From positions 1-14,423 of the forward strand of contig JANSLP010000528.1 in the NCBI GenBank assembly GCA_029298735.1: a stretch of DNA of 14,423 nt. Direction: 5' to 3'. Origin of the DNA: Ophiostoma sp. CBS 140.51. Lineage: Eukaryota > Ascomycota > Sordariomycetes > Ophiostomatales > Ophiostomataceae. The translations under genes and the position numbers were made by a program. Within the stretch, counting starts at the first letter, position 1. Every line of letters begins with the position of its first letter. The notes beneath the pieces were generated by a model, which saw nothing but the letters and a program-made list of their open reading frames with translations, was not told the origin of the DNA and made no database searches. Below are positions 7,277 through 12,847 of the stretch, in pieces.

Positions 7277-7477
7277 CTACGTAATAATTACCCGGTCTTT
7301 TACTTTTCTTTCGTGCTTCTGTTGCACTGGGCCAAATGCGTCTCCTGGGTTGGCTGCGTCGATACTGGCTGCACCCTGATCGGCTGCTGTAATCCCTGCA
7401 ACTTTTATGTGTGCATTATCCGTCGCACGTATTTCTCCACACTCAAAGTCTTGTCTTTTTTCCAACAGTATCTTGCG
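7277..7477 (-). CDS. Protein-like open segment without an ATG
   Basis: Minus-strand segment open from just after a TGA (7480-7478) to a TAG (7279-7277); the first possible non-standard start is TTG at 7465. About four-fifths of first codon positions are purines, and the residues (Ala, Ile, Asp, Gly, Val, Lys, Glu) are those of a normal soluble protein rather than the Ser/Leu/Arg-rich noise nearby. It could be an exon or a fragment of a decayed gene on the minus strand. A purine-rich strand favours such composition, which weakens the argument. No domain or partner exon is recognised. Confidence 0.22.
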   Translation of the reverse strand, partial: RKILLEKRQDFECGEIRATDNAHIKVAGITAADQGAASIDAANPGDAFGPVQQKHERKVKDRVIIT

Positions 7478-7616
7478 TCACATTGAATTGCAGTGTTGCA
7501 CTTTTTGAACTCTTTTTCTTTGTCCTCCACTCACCCACGCAGTCTCCTTCCCATCTTTCGATACCACCCTTCGTCGCCTTCTTCTTTATTCCTCTTCTTT
7601 TTTATGCTTTCATACA

Positions 7617-7644
7617 GGGCAGTGCACATTGGGCAGTGCACATC
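7617..7644. repeat. 14-bp tandem duplication
   Basis: GGGCAGTGCACATT (7617-7630) followed by GGGCAGTGCACATC (7631-7644), differing in the last base. The unit is not a multiple of three. GTGCAC inside each copy is a 6-bp palindrome. Confidence 0.9.
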
Positions 7645-8322
7645 GATGTAGAGCGTCCCTGATTTGGGTACCTTGATTTGCCTTTTTCACTTTCTGTTTT
7701 TTCTCCTGTTTGTCTTACACCGGCACTTGAAGCCCTTGGGCGTCTGTCTTAATGCTTGGCAAATGTTCTCGGGTACAGAGTAGGACCACATAATTTGTGT
7801 CTGCTCTCCCACCTTATTCCAAGCCTTTTGGTATATCCGCCGAGTCCACCTTGTTGCCTTTGGTGTCTTTCGTATGCCGTATGCGTAATAACTTCAGGAC
7901 TGATGCTTCTTTCTTTCTCTCTTTTCCTTTCTTTTCTCAACATGCCCTCAGCATTCTCAGCCATTGCTTGCTAAGAATTCTCCACTTAGTCGGAACAAAG
8001 CCCGTGCTGAGAAGCGAAGGAAGCTTGAGGTCTCCGCTTCTTTCTTGTCCTTTTTTGCTTCCAGCTACGACCCATACTGATCACCGGTTGTGATTCCGGC
8101 GCAGAAGGATTGCGCTAAAAAAGACCGTCGAGCAACTCTTGACACTCGCGAACCATGCCGAGTCAAGCCAAGGCCGAAGAATTACTCGAGAAACGAACGA
8201 TATAAACGACTATGTGAATAATTGAAAAAAAGTGTAAAAGGGAAGACAAGTTGAGGTCGAGGAAGTATCCAAAAGAAGAGTCTTCTGCGGCCTCTTTTAT
8301 AAGGTCGACCGTATCAATACAA
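7645..8322. other. No gene seen; pyrimidine-rich then mixed
   Basis: Plus frames at 7756-7974 and 7797-8093 lack a usable ATG near their starts and translate the T/C-rich strand into Ser, Leu and Phe. A TATAAA-like string at 8198-8204 has no convincing gene downstream on either strand. No RNA gene was recognised. Confidence 0.4.
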
Positions 8323-8340
8323 GCCACATGCATGTGTGGC
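8323..8340. repeat. Perfect 6-bp hairpin
   Basis: GCCACA (8323-8328), loop TGCATG, TGTGGC (8335-8340). It marks the left edge of a more AT-rich stretch. It is not followed by a T-run, so it does not resemble a bacterial terminator. Confidence 0.45.
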
Positions 8341-8939
8341 AATGCCATAGACTGCGATATCTGTACGTACGAGTTTTAATCATAATGATGAGCAGTTTAG
8401 TAACGTTGGACTCAGAGAGTCGTGGATGAGTGCGAGCCTTTGAATCATTTGTCCACGGGAATGGTAATTATTGATAAGTTGCGCTGGCTGACAAAGGTCA
8501 GTCAGATACATTAAAAAATGTCCGCGTAATTTTGTCACCGTATCCCAAGACGAGTTAGATAGTTATATGGTAGGCGTCAGAATTCGCAATTCGATATCAT
8601 CTCTCTACAGGAGTTCAAGAAAAGCCCTTCTCCGCATTATGTGTCCGACCTCGCCGAGCCACATTATGTAAATGACTTTGCAATCTAGCATCAAGAGTCG
8701 TTAAAAAGGGAGTCATAGGAGATAAACATTAGTAAACGAGTTGCACCAAAAGGAAGAAACGAAAGAGGGGAAACGAAAGACATCATCGAAGTAGTTTTGC
8801 TAGAACAAGAGCTTCGCTAATAGGTATTCCGGGCTGGAGCAATACGGCGCTGTCGTTGGCTTGTGCTTGTGGCGTAGCTTATTTTTAATTGACCAAGCGC
8901 TGGTCGGCGATTGTTAGTGGCATCAACACAGTCAAAAGT
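8341..8939. other. AT-rich, TA-rich island without genes
   Basis: Stops are frequent in all six frames. TA dinucleotides are common (31 counted in 8341-8760), unlike the pyrimidine-rich block to the left (34 in 1,020 bases from 5341). An 8-bp hairpin with one G-T pair is present at 8485-8504 (TGGCTGAC-AAAG-GTCAGTCA). The change in composition suggests a different origin or selective regime from the flanks. No origin or promoter motif could be named. Confidence 0.4.
8485..8504. repeat. 8-bp hairpin, loop AAAG
   Basis: TGGCTGAC (8485-8492) pairs with GTCAGTCA (8497-8504) through a 4-nt loop, with one G-T wobble. It lies inside the AT-rich island with no gene at either side. Confidence 0.45.
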
Positions 8940-9341
8940 TCACACAGTGTTATTACTCCATACATGTAAGTAAGGCAGCCTGTTTCTTATGCGTATATGA
9001 CTGCCGAAAATATGCAAGGCAGCAATTCGAATACGAAAGAAATTATGATCAAAGTGCATCAAAAATCGACAAATGCTATTAAAAATCAAGTCATGAGAGA
9101 TGGAAGCAGGAAGAGCCAGATGCGTGCATATACACTTGTGCAGTGCAATGCACATTGTGCTCCATCCAAGCACAGGGCACAGCATACAGCATGTACTTGT
9201 AGCATATGTATAACCTACATTACATATGCGGCTGTTTTGGGCAAGAGCTTCCGCCTCACATCGACATATTAACAAAGGTAAACGGAGTACGGAGATACAA
9301 GTCTTCTTTTGTCTCAAAGCAACACCAACACGTGCATCCAT
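8940..9341 (-). CDS. Hypothetical 133-residue Cys/His/Ile-rich ORF
   Basis: Minus-strand ATG at 9341 in a good eukaryotic context (CAACATGG), TAA at 8942-8940; the frame remains open upstream to 9470 but only with a TTG. Cysteines are frequent in the first half, including Cys-Cys, Cys-x-Cys and Cys-x2-Cys spacings; the last third is Ile/His/Arg-rich and partly hydrophobic. This stretch is not strongly purine- or pyrimidine-biased, so the length is a little more meaningful than elsewhere, yet 133 codons is still near the chance maximum. The hairpins at 9143-9229 lie inside it. No family is recognised. Confidence 0.28.
   Translation of the reverse strand: MDARVGVALRQKKTCISVLRLPLLICRCEAEALAQNSRICNVGYTYATSTCCMLCPVLGWSTMCIALHKCICTHLALPASISHDLIFNSICRFLMHFDHNFFRIRIAALHIFGSHIRIRNRLPYLHVWSNNTV
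9143..9174. repeat. Two adjacent short inverted repeats
   Basis: GTGCA-A-TGCAC (9143-9153) is an 11-bp near-palindrome, followed directly by TGTGCT (9156-9161), loop CCATCCA, AGCACA (9169-9174), a perfect 6-bp stem. Together with the hairpin at 9202-9229 they form a row of three. Confidence 0.5.
9202..9229. repeat. Perfect 9-bp hairpin
   Basis: GCATATGTA (9202-9210), loop TAACCTACAT, TACATATGC (9221-9229). Nine perfect pairs make it the longest uninterrupted stem I found in the window. There is no adjacent T-run. It could be a structured RNA element, a protein-binding dyad or chance. Confidence 0.6.
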
Positions 9342-9723
9342 GTTGACGTAGAGCGCTTGTGTTTTCTCCTCTTTTGGTTTTGACAGTCTCTCCCAGCTCC
9401 AAGCGAGCTCTTGGTCGGGACAAATCTTCTGGTGGTAGGACTCTTGGCCTGGCCCAGACTGGTCTTTCAACGATGTAGCTTCCAGCTCTGGTATGGTCTC
9501 TTTAGCCTTGGCCTTGGCTTTTCTTCTTTCTCTCCTCTTTCTTTCTGGTCGACCCCTACTGTGTCATAGCGCCTTGCCTTTTTCTCTTTCTTCCCTTCAA
9601 GACAGCATCCCTATCGGGACAGCCCAGGGGCTTTGACAGAACATAAAGGGGATTACCCACTAACGTCGTCAACTAGCGCCTGGCTTCTCCCCTCTTTGCT
9701 GCTCTCTTCCTCCAGTTTTGTGA
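9342..9723. other. No gene seen; pyrimidine-rich
   Basis: No ATG frame of useful length. The plus strand is T/C-rich around 9500-9600. The upstream extension of the minus frame at 8940-9341 (to 9470) has no ATG. No RNA gene was recognised. Confidence 0.4.
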
Positions 9724-9999
9724 ATGGCTGTTGTCTTTAGGGCCACCTTTTTCAACTTAGCGCGAATCGCTGAACCCATCCTTTGCGGTTCACAGTGTCC
9801 CTCCTTTTCGGTGTGGCCTGTTCCTTGTCCCTCTTCTTTTTGTTTTCTGGTCCTGCCCTTGTCCTTGTCGACGATCTTCCTTCCCCTCTCCAAAAGTTCT
9901 TATCCTTGTGGTCCCCTGTTCGGACGAGCTGTCCGCGCCCACGCTTTGCTTTGGCCTGCTTTTACGACTACATCGTTTGCGATATGGCTTCGACTCTAA
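9724..9999 (+). CDS. Hypothetical 91-residue hydrophobic ORF
   Basis: ATG at 9724 with G at -3 and +4 (GTGAATGG), TAA at 9997-9999. The protein is mostly uncharged (Ser, Pro, Phe, Leu, Val, Cys), with a hydrophobic stretch around residues 35-57, as expected from a T/C-rich strand. The complementary strand carries a charged frame (9669-9893, TTG start). There is no sign of which, if either, is expressed. No family is recognised. Confidence 0.18.
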   Translation: MAVVFRATFFNLARIAEPILCGSQCPSFSVWPVPCPSSFCFLVLPLSLSTIFLPLSKSSYPCGPLFGRAVRAHALLWPAFTTTSFAIWLRL

Positions 10000-10044
10000 T
10001 CGTGTCTAAACACACCCAAGAGCGTCTAAATGCGTTCTAAACGC
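9995..10044. promoter_or_regulatory. Phased TCTAA motifs plus a small dyad
   Basis: TCTAA occurs at 9995, 10005, 10025 and 10036, spaced 10, 20 and 11 bp, close to whole turns of the helix. The last copy sits in the loop of an inverted repeat, GCGTT-CTA-AACGC (10032-10044). The group straddles the ATG at 10030. Same-face spacing is typical of multimeric protein-binding sites, but only four copies of a 5-mer are involved and no known binding factor is recognised. Confidence 0.25.
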
Positions 10045-10440
10045 TGCGAAGCGAGCGATCTCTTGGTGGCAGCCTTCTTTGTTTGGGTGGGTGTTGTGAT
10101 TGTGACTGATTCGGCGGAGATATCAAACACAAATTCACTTCTTAAAAGCGACAAGGCGAGCGATGAGAATCAAATTCCACTCGCTCGTTCCGTCCTTTTG
10201 CAGGGTCGATATGTTTTCTCCAGTTTTGTGGTTGGTCTCGATGCCCTCTTGTTATTTCGAATATTTGATTTTCTTTTCCTTTGGCTTTACCGGAACCCGG
10301 AAGCGGAGGCTTTCGCACCTTTCTCCCCGTATTTTGCGCCTTGGACTTCTTTTTCACTGTATGCACGGCGTTTGGGGTGCCACTTGGGGCTAATCCAAGC
10401 TGAAAACGATCTGAAAATGATGGGGACGAGCAGGGGTTGA
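10030..10440 (+). CDS. Hypothetical 136-residue secreted or membrane ORF
   Basis: ATG at 10030 (A at -3), TGA at 10438-10440. The N-terminus has the three parts of a signal peptide: basic residues at 2, 4 and 5, an uninterrupted hydrophobic core at residues 11-25, and a small-residue end with Ser28-Ala29. Residues 61-87 are also hydrophobic and could span a membrane, interrupted by Asp and Arg. A basic/aromatic segment (98-115) and a polar tail follow. No family is recognised. The TCTAA motifs lie just before and over the start. This is among the more plausible coding candidates, since the signal-like design is not a simple result of T-richness, but a minus frame (10142-10507) covers much of the same DNA. 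Confidence 0.33.
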   Translation: MRSKRCEASDLLVAAFFVWVGVVIVTDSAEISNTNSLLKSDKASDENQIPLARSVLLQGRYVFSSFVVGLDALLLFRIFDFLFLWLYRNPEAEAFAPFSPYFAPWTSFSLYARRLGCHLGLIQAENDLKMMGTSRG

Positions 10441-10879
10441 CGACGGGAAAAAGCAAATACAAAATGCAGATGCGAGGCAATGCAAATGTAGAGGTGAGGC
10501 AGAGCAAAAAGCAAAAGTCGAATGGGGTAATACTGACTGCAAACAGCCAGCCACATTATTTTTGCATGCTTTGCCTTGCTCGCCTGCACAATAACCACAG
10601 TTTGCATGCATGCAGGCTGCAGAGCTAAGCGCTGTGTCCTCCCGGGTTCCCTCGCCTGCCTCGCCTAGCCTTGCCCTGCCCACCCGGCGACCTGGGCACC
10701 AAACACCAGACGAGTGTACACATGTGGAAAGGGTGCCTCCTTGTGCACGAAATGCACAGAAGTTGATAAAATGGCACAAGCGACCTGGGCTCGTTGGGAG
10801 AGCAGACTGGAAAGACGAGGGCCTCCAATAGCCAGGGAAGAAGGAGAGGACGGAGTGTCGATCCTGTCGATTGCGAGAA
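10441..10879. other. No convincing gene; TGCATGCA palindrome
   Basis: Several mutually overlapping frames on both strands (for example 10390-10779 minus, 10714-11154 plus) lack ATG starts. TGCATGCATGCA at 10603-10614 is a perfect 12-bp palindrome. CCTGCCTCGCC/CTTGCCCTGCC words at 10650-10680 are a weak C/T-rich repeat. Nothing further was recognised. Confidence 0.4.
10603..10614. repeat. 12-bp perfect palindrome
   Basis: TGCATGCATGCA reads the same on both strands. TGCATGC-type motifs are bound by ApiAP2 and other factors in some eukaryotes (established knowledge), but a single site is weak evidence. Confidence 0.5.
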
Positions 10880-11368
10880 ATGTCCCGACGACGGCCCAGA
10901 GACCGAAGCTCAAAGTCTTATTTCCCCTCTTTTATCCTCTTATTTTTGAGCTATCCCGACCTCCATCCTCTTCCCCCTCTTTTCTCCCCCCAATGTATGA
11001 CGACAGAGCGACCCTGGTCGACATTAGCAGCAGACGCAAGAAGCAGATCATGTCGTCGAGGGTCATCTGGTGGCCATCTTTGTCCCAGCCTATCTTTGGT
11101 CACCCACCACATCCACCACGTCCACCACACCTTGCCAAAGCCGCGGTTCTGTGAATGGTTCATGTGGACAAAAGGCCAACTGTATGGTGCTCTTGCATTA
11201 CGACATATGAATCTTTGGGGTTTGGCTAATGACAAATTGTGTCCTGTCGTTTCTTTCGTTTGCTGTGTTTGGGTCTTCGCTTTGTACTTATTTTCTTTTT
11301 TGATATTCATAATGCATCCAAGTCAGACTTACTACGTCTTCGACTTCCATTCTTTTGTTCTCATTTGA
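10880..11368 (+). CDS. Hypothetical 162-residue ORF with one membrane segment
   Basis: ATG at 10880, TGA at 11366-11368. It begins basic (Arg-rich residues 3-8), has a Pro/Ser/Leu-rich part from a T/C tract, a His/Thr-rich part caused by a CCACCAC repeat (about 11101-11130), and ends with a Trp/Met/Leu-rich segment and a strongly hydrophobic run (about residues 122-145) that could be a transmembrane helix. No family is recognised. A minus frame with an ATG (10951-11310, 119 codons, Lys/Gln-rich start and Trp-rich middle) lies fully antisense; at most one is likely to be real. Length is near the chance maximum. Confidence 0.25.
   Translation: MSRRRPRDRSSKSYFPSFILLFLSYPDLHPLPPLFSPQCMTTERPWSTLAADARSRSCRRGSSGGHLCPSLSLVTHHIHHVHHTLPKPRFCEWFMWTKGQLYGALALRHMNLWGLANDKLCPVVSFVCCVWVFALYLFSFLIFIMHPSQTYYVFDFHSFVLI
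11101..11130. repeat. TCCACCAC repeats
   Basis: CCACCAC/TCCACCACG-type units of about 9-10 bp recur three times between 11104 and 11129 with single-base differences. They encode His-rich residues on the plus strand and a Trp-rich stretch on the minus strand, depending on frame. Confidence 0.55.
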
Positions 11369-11496
11369 CCATTGACAGGCAGGTACAAGTCTACATGTAC
11401 CACTGAAAACATCTCACAACCGGCACCAAAACAGCTCAGCTCTCCACACTTTCTCTCGTTTTCTCTCCTTCCCACTCATCCTAGCCTTTCCCACCA
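11369..11496. other. Short gap, nothing recognised
   Basis: C/T-rich plus strand between two candidates that converge. No terminator or polyadenylation signal stands out. Confidence 0.3.
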
Positions 11497-11817
11497 CTAC
11501 AGGACCAATGCGGCGCTGCTGCAGGAGGAACTGCGGCATACCCGGAACCCTCTTCCTGCACGGCCTAAAAAAACGGCGGCGCACATCGTGCAAGTTTGAC
11601 GGGGCAGTAACATGAAACCGACAAAAGGCTTGTCGGAGTCAAAGTAGCATTTTCCATCTCGTTTTTGGACCAAAAGATGGGCATAGCACAAACGGCACCT
11701 TTCCCCTTCCTTTTTCCATCCCAGAAAAAACAGAAGCAGATCATCCAAAAAGTAGACAACGATTGCATCTAAATCCTTCGCGCGGTGCATCGCCGCTGTC
11801 AACTTGCCTTTCCACAT
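11497..11817 (-). CDS. Hypothetical 106-residue ORF with paired cysteines
   Basis: Minus-strand ATG at 11817 (A at -3), TAG at 11499-11497. The frame is open upstream to 12036 without a better-placed ATG. Residues 17-33 form a hydrophobic, partly acidic segment; then Cys41-x2-Cys44, His47 and Cys57, a charged loop, and Cys76-x2-Cys79, with further cysteines at 94 and 99. Two Cys-x2-Cys pairs about 32 residues apart are compatible with a zinc-binding fold. Codon use and residue mix resemble real protein more than most frames here, and the strand is not strongly biased. No family is recognised. A TGCATG-rich palindrome lies 35 bp upstream of the start. Confidence 0.35.
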   Translation of the reverse strand: MWKGKLTAAMHRAKDLDAIVVYFLDDLLLFFLGWKKEGERCRLCYAHLLVQKRDGKCYFDSDKPFVGFMLLPRQTCTMCAAVFLGRAGRGFRVCRSSSCSSAALVL

Positions 11818-12197
11818 TGTAAGGCCGCATGAATGCGTGGGTGTGTGGATGCATGCAGTGACTGCATGGACTCCATGGACTGGACGGTTGGACCACAGTA
11901 GTCCATATGCCGGGCGTAAAATGGACAAGGCGACGACGTGAGATACGCGTGAGATTCTGGAAAGAAGAAATCTAATGTTCTTGGTTTTGTTCTTTTTATG
12001 GTTTTGTCGACGTCGAGAAACACCTCGAATTAGCACGTGTACGTACTACATATACATATCGTTCGTGTGAACAATACATCTTGACGCCCCCAAACGACGA
12101 CTAGTTACTCAGCGACTTTAAGCACGCAAGCCGACATCGTCACAACGACGTCGCGTTTTGTGATTGCTAGCGGCTTTTAAAAAAAAAGGTATGATAT
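11818..12197. other. No gene seen; palindrome and mixed-composition spacer
   Basis: Contains a 17-bp quasi-palindrome (11852-11868), CATGGACT-type repeats (11867-11885), GTACGTAC (12039-12046), and a poly-A run (12178-12187) just before the next plus-strand ATG. No TATA box with clear spacing to a start was found. Confidence 0.4.
11852..11868. repeat. 17-bp quasi-palindrome
   Basis: CATGCAGT (11852-11859), central G, ACTGCATG (11861-11868): eight perfect pairs around one base. It is more like a dimeric protein-binding site than an RNA hairpin because the loop is too small. It lies upstream of the minus-strand start at 11817. Confidence 0.6.
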
Positions 12198-12395
12198 ATG
12201 TTCATTGTCGGGCGTTGTATTCATGTACATAGCTTTGTCTTGTCTTCTCTTTTTTTTTGTTTTGTTTTGTTGACAACCAACGGCAACATGGGGAGATACA
12301 GCCAACAACAAACTTCCCCGCGTTTTGCGTCTTTCTTAGATATTGAAAAAAAGGCACGAGAGATACATCGTGCACGGGCTCTCGATCCTTCATAA
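12198..12395 (+). CDS. Hypothetical 65-residue ORF, two possible starts
   Basis: ATG at 12198, TAA at 12393-12395. From this start residues 12-27 form a hydrophobic core, followed by a polar region, like a signal anchor; that core is encoded by a T-rich run with TTTTG repeats. A second ATG at 12288 has the better context (CAACATGG) and gives 35 residues, ending in a charged, helix-like segment. A minus frame (12202-12465, 87 codons, ATG at 12465) covers the same bases. There is no way to choose between strands here. No family is recognised. Confidence 0.2.
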   Translation: MFIVGRCIHVHSFVLSSLFFCFVLLTTNGNMGRYSQQQTSPRFASFLDIEKKAREIHRARALDPS

Positions 12396-12465
12396 CTAAG
12401 CTCTGGCAAAGAAAGCCCCGTACCCAACACTTTCGAGCCTTGGTTGTCAAAACTGCCACTAACAT
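12202..12465 (-). CDS. Hypothetical 87-residue ORF, antisense alternative
   Basis: Minus-strand ATG at 12465, TGA at 12204-12202. Mixed composition in the first 65 residues with several cysteines, then a Lys-rich end caused by the poly-T/TTTTG tract read in reverse. It lies fully over the plus-strand candidate at 12198-12395; at most one is likely to be translated. The context of the ATG is weak. No family is recognised. Confidence 0.18.
   Translation of the reverse strand: MLVAVLTTKARKCWVRGFLCQSLVMKDREPVHDVSLVPFFQYLRKTQNAGKFVVGCISPCCRWLSTKQNKKKEKTRQSYVHEYNARQ
12249..12270. repeat. Poly-T and TTTTG microsatellite
   Basis: A run of T followed by about three GTTTT units. It is a slippage-prone tract that distorts translations on both strands. 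Confidence 0.75.
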
Positions 12466-12534
12466 GCGGGCACATTTTTGATGCAGCTATTGTAGTTTTT
12501 ATCTTTGGCCATATTAAGCCATAGCGTCAAGAGA

Positions 12535-12570
12535 TACAAAGGTACAAAAGATGTTAATGTACAAAGGTAC
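12535..12570. repeat. TACAAAGGTAC direct repeat, 25 bp apart
   Basis: The 11-mer occurs at 12535-12545 and 12560-12570. It contains a GTAC at its end and lies just upstream of the small frame at 12604. It might be a binding-site pair or local duplication. Confidence 0.6.
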
Positions 12571-12603
12571 GGGGTAGTGCAACCACAACTTCTGGTTAGA
12601 TGG

Positions 12604-12750
12604 ATGACGCTGACGACTTACATAGACCTGGCCCTAAGAGATGCTGCTTGTGTTTCGTCACAAGAACAACTTAAAACTGAACCCTCGAAATTCAAATACA
12701 TACTCCGTAAAAAGGTGTTTGCAAGAGCCGAGGCAATTGCGTCAACTTGA
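12604..12750 (+). CDS. Hypothetical 48-residue ORF
   Basis: ATG at 12604 (A at -3? the preceding bases are GATGG, giving a purine at -3), TGA at 12748-12750. The same frame is open back to 12505 with only a TTG start. The residues look like two short helices: an uncharged, mixed first part and a basic second part (Lys/Arg from about residue 26 to 40) ending in small residues. Immediately after the stop comes a dense set of inverted repeats (12733-12847), which could be a transcript-end structure. No family is recognised; an antisense frame (12618-12800) overlaps. Confidence 0.25.
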   Translation: MTLTTYIDLALRDAACVSSQEQLKTEPSKFKYILRKKVFARAEAIAST

Positions 12751-12847
12751 CGTGCTTTCGGGTTGCACGTTTCGAGAGAACCCAGAGGGCAAACGCCCAA
12801 ACGGGCGGAATCCGATCCAAGTGCTAGGCGGGCGCGAACGGATCGGA
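12733..12847. ncRNA. Cluster of inverted repeats, possible pseudoknot RNA
   Basis: Elements in order: palindrome GCAATTGC (12733-12740); GTCAA-C-TTGAC (12741-12751); ACGTGC (12750-12755) pairing with GCACGT (12765-12770); GGGTT (12760-12764) pairing with AACCC (12779-12783); GGGC-AAAC-GCCC (12787-12798), followed by AAAC-GGGC; and TCCGATCC (12811-12818) pairing with GGATCGGA (12840-12847), loop 21 nt. The third and fourth interlock with workable loop lengths (4, 0 and 8 nt), the geometry of an H-type pseudoknot. The GC content rises here. The strand of transcription is unknown; the preceding stop codon at 12748 hints at plus. It could be a 3'-end structure, a small RNA or a chance cluster. 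Confidence 0.3.

Larger units (their letters stand above)
5124..7790 (+). other. 889-codon frame without TAA/TAG, broken by eight TGA
   Basis: In the frame bounded by TAG at 5121-5123 and TAA at 7791-7793 there is no TAA or TAG. TGA occurs at 5220, 5781, 5817, 6636, 7377, 7506, 7674 and 7728. From 5223 to 7376 (718 codons) there are only three stops, all TGA. By eye count about 27 TAA/TAG triplets fall in the other two phases. The translation is rich in Ser, Phe, Leu, Cys and Arg, with a hydrophobic run near 6940-7000, and no domain is recognised. The plus strand is pyrimidine-rich, which lowers stop density, but that does not by itself explain why one phase is empty. Options are a decayed long gene, TGA as sense, or chance. 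No regulatory element or intact start is visible. Confidence 0.28.

Noticed and set aside
6642..7379. 245-codon plus frame, the longest stop-free stretch
   Set aside because: It has no ATG at all, only a GTG at 6642, and follows directly on a TGA in the same frame. It translates a T/C-rich strand. It is described as part of the 889-codon TAA/TAG-free frame rather than as a gene.
9020..9040. Possible tRNA B-box-like string near an ATTCGAAT word
   Set aside because: No acceptor stem, anticodon arm or matching A-box could be drawn around it. The same held for the GATTCGAA string near 13307.
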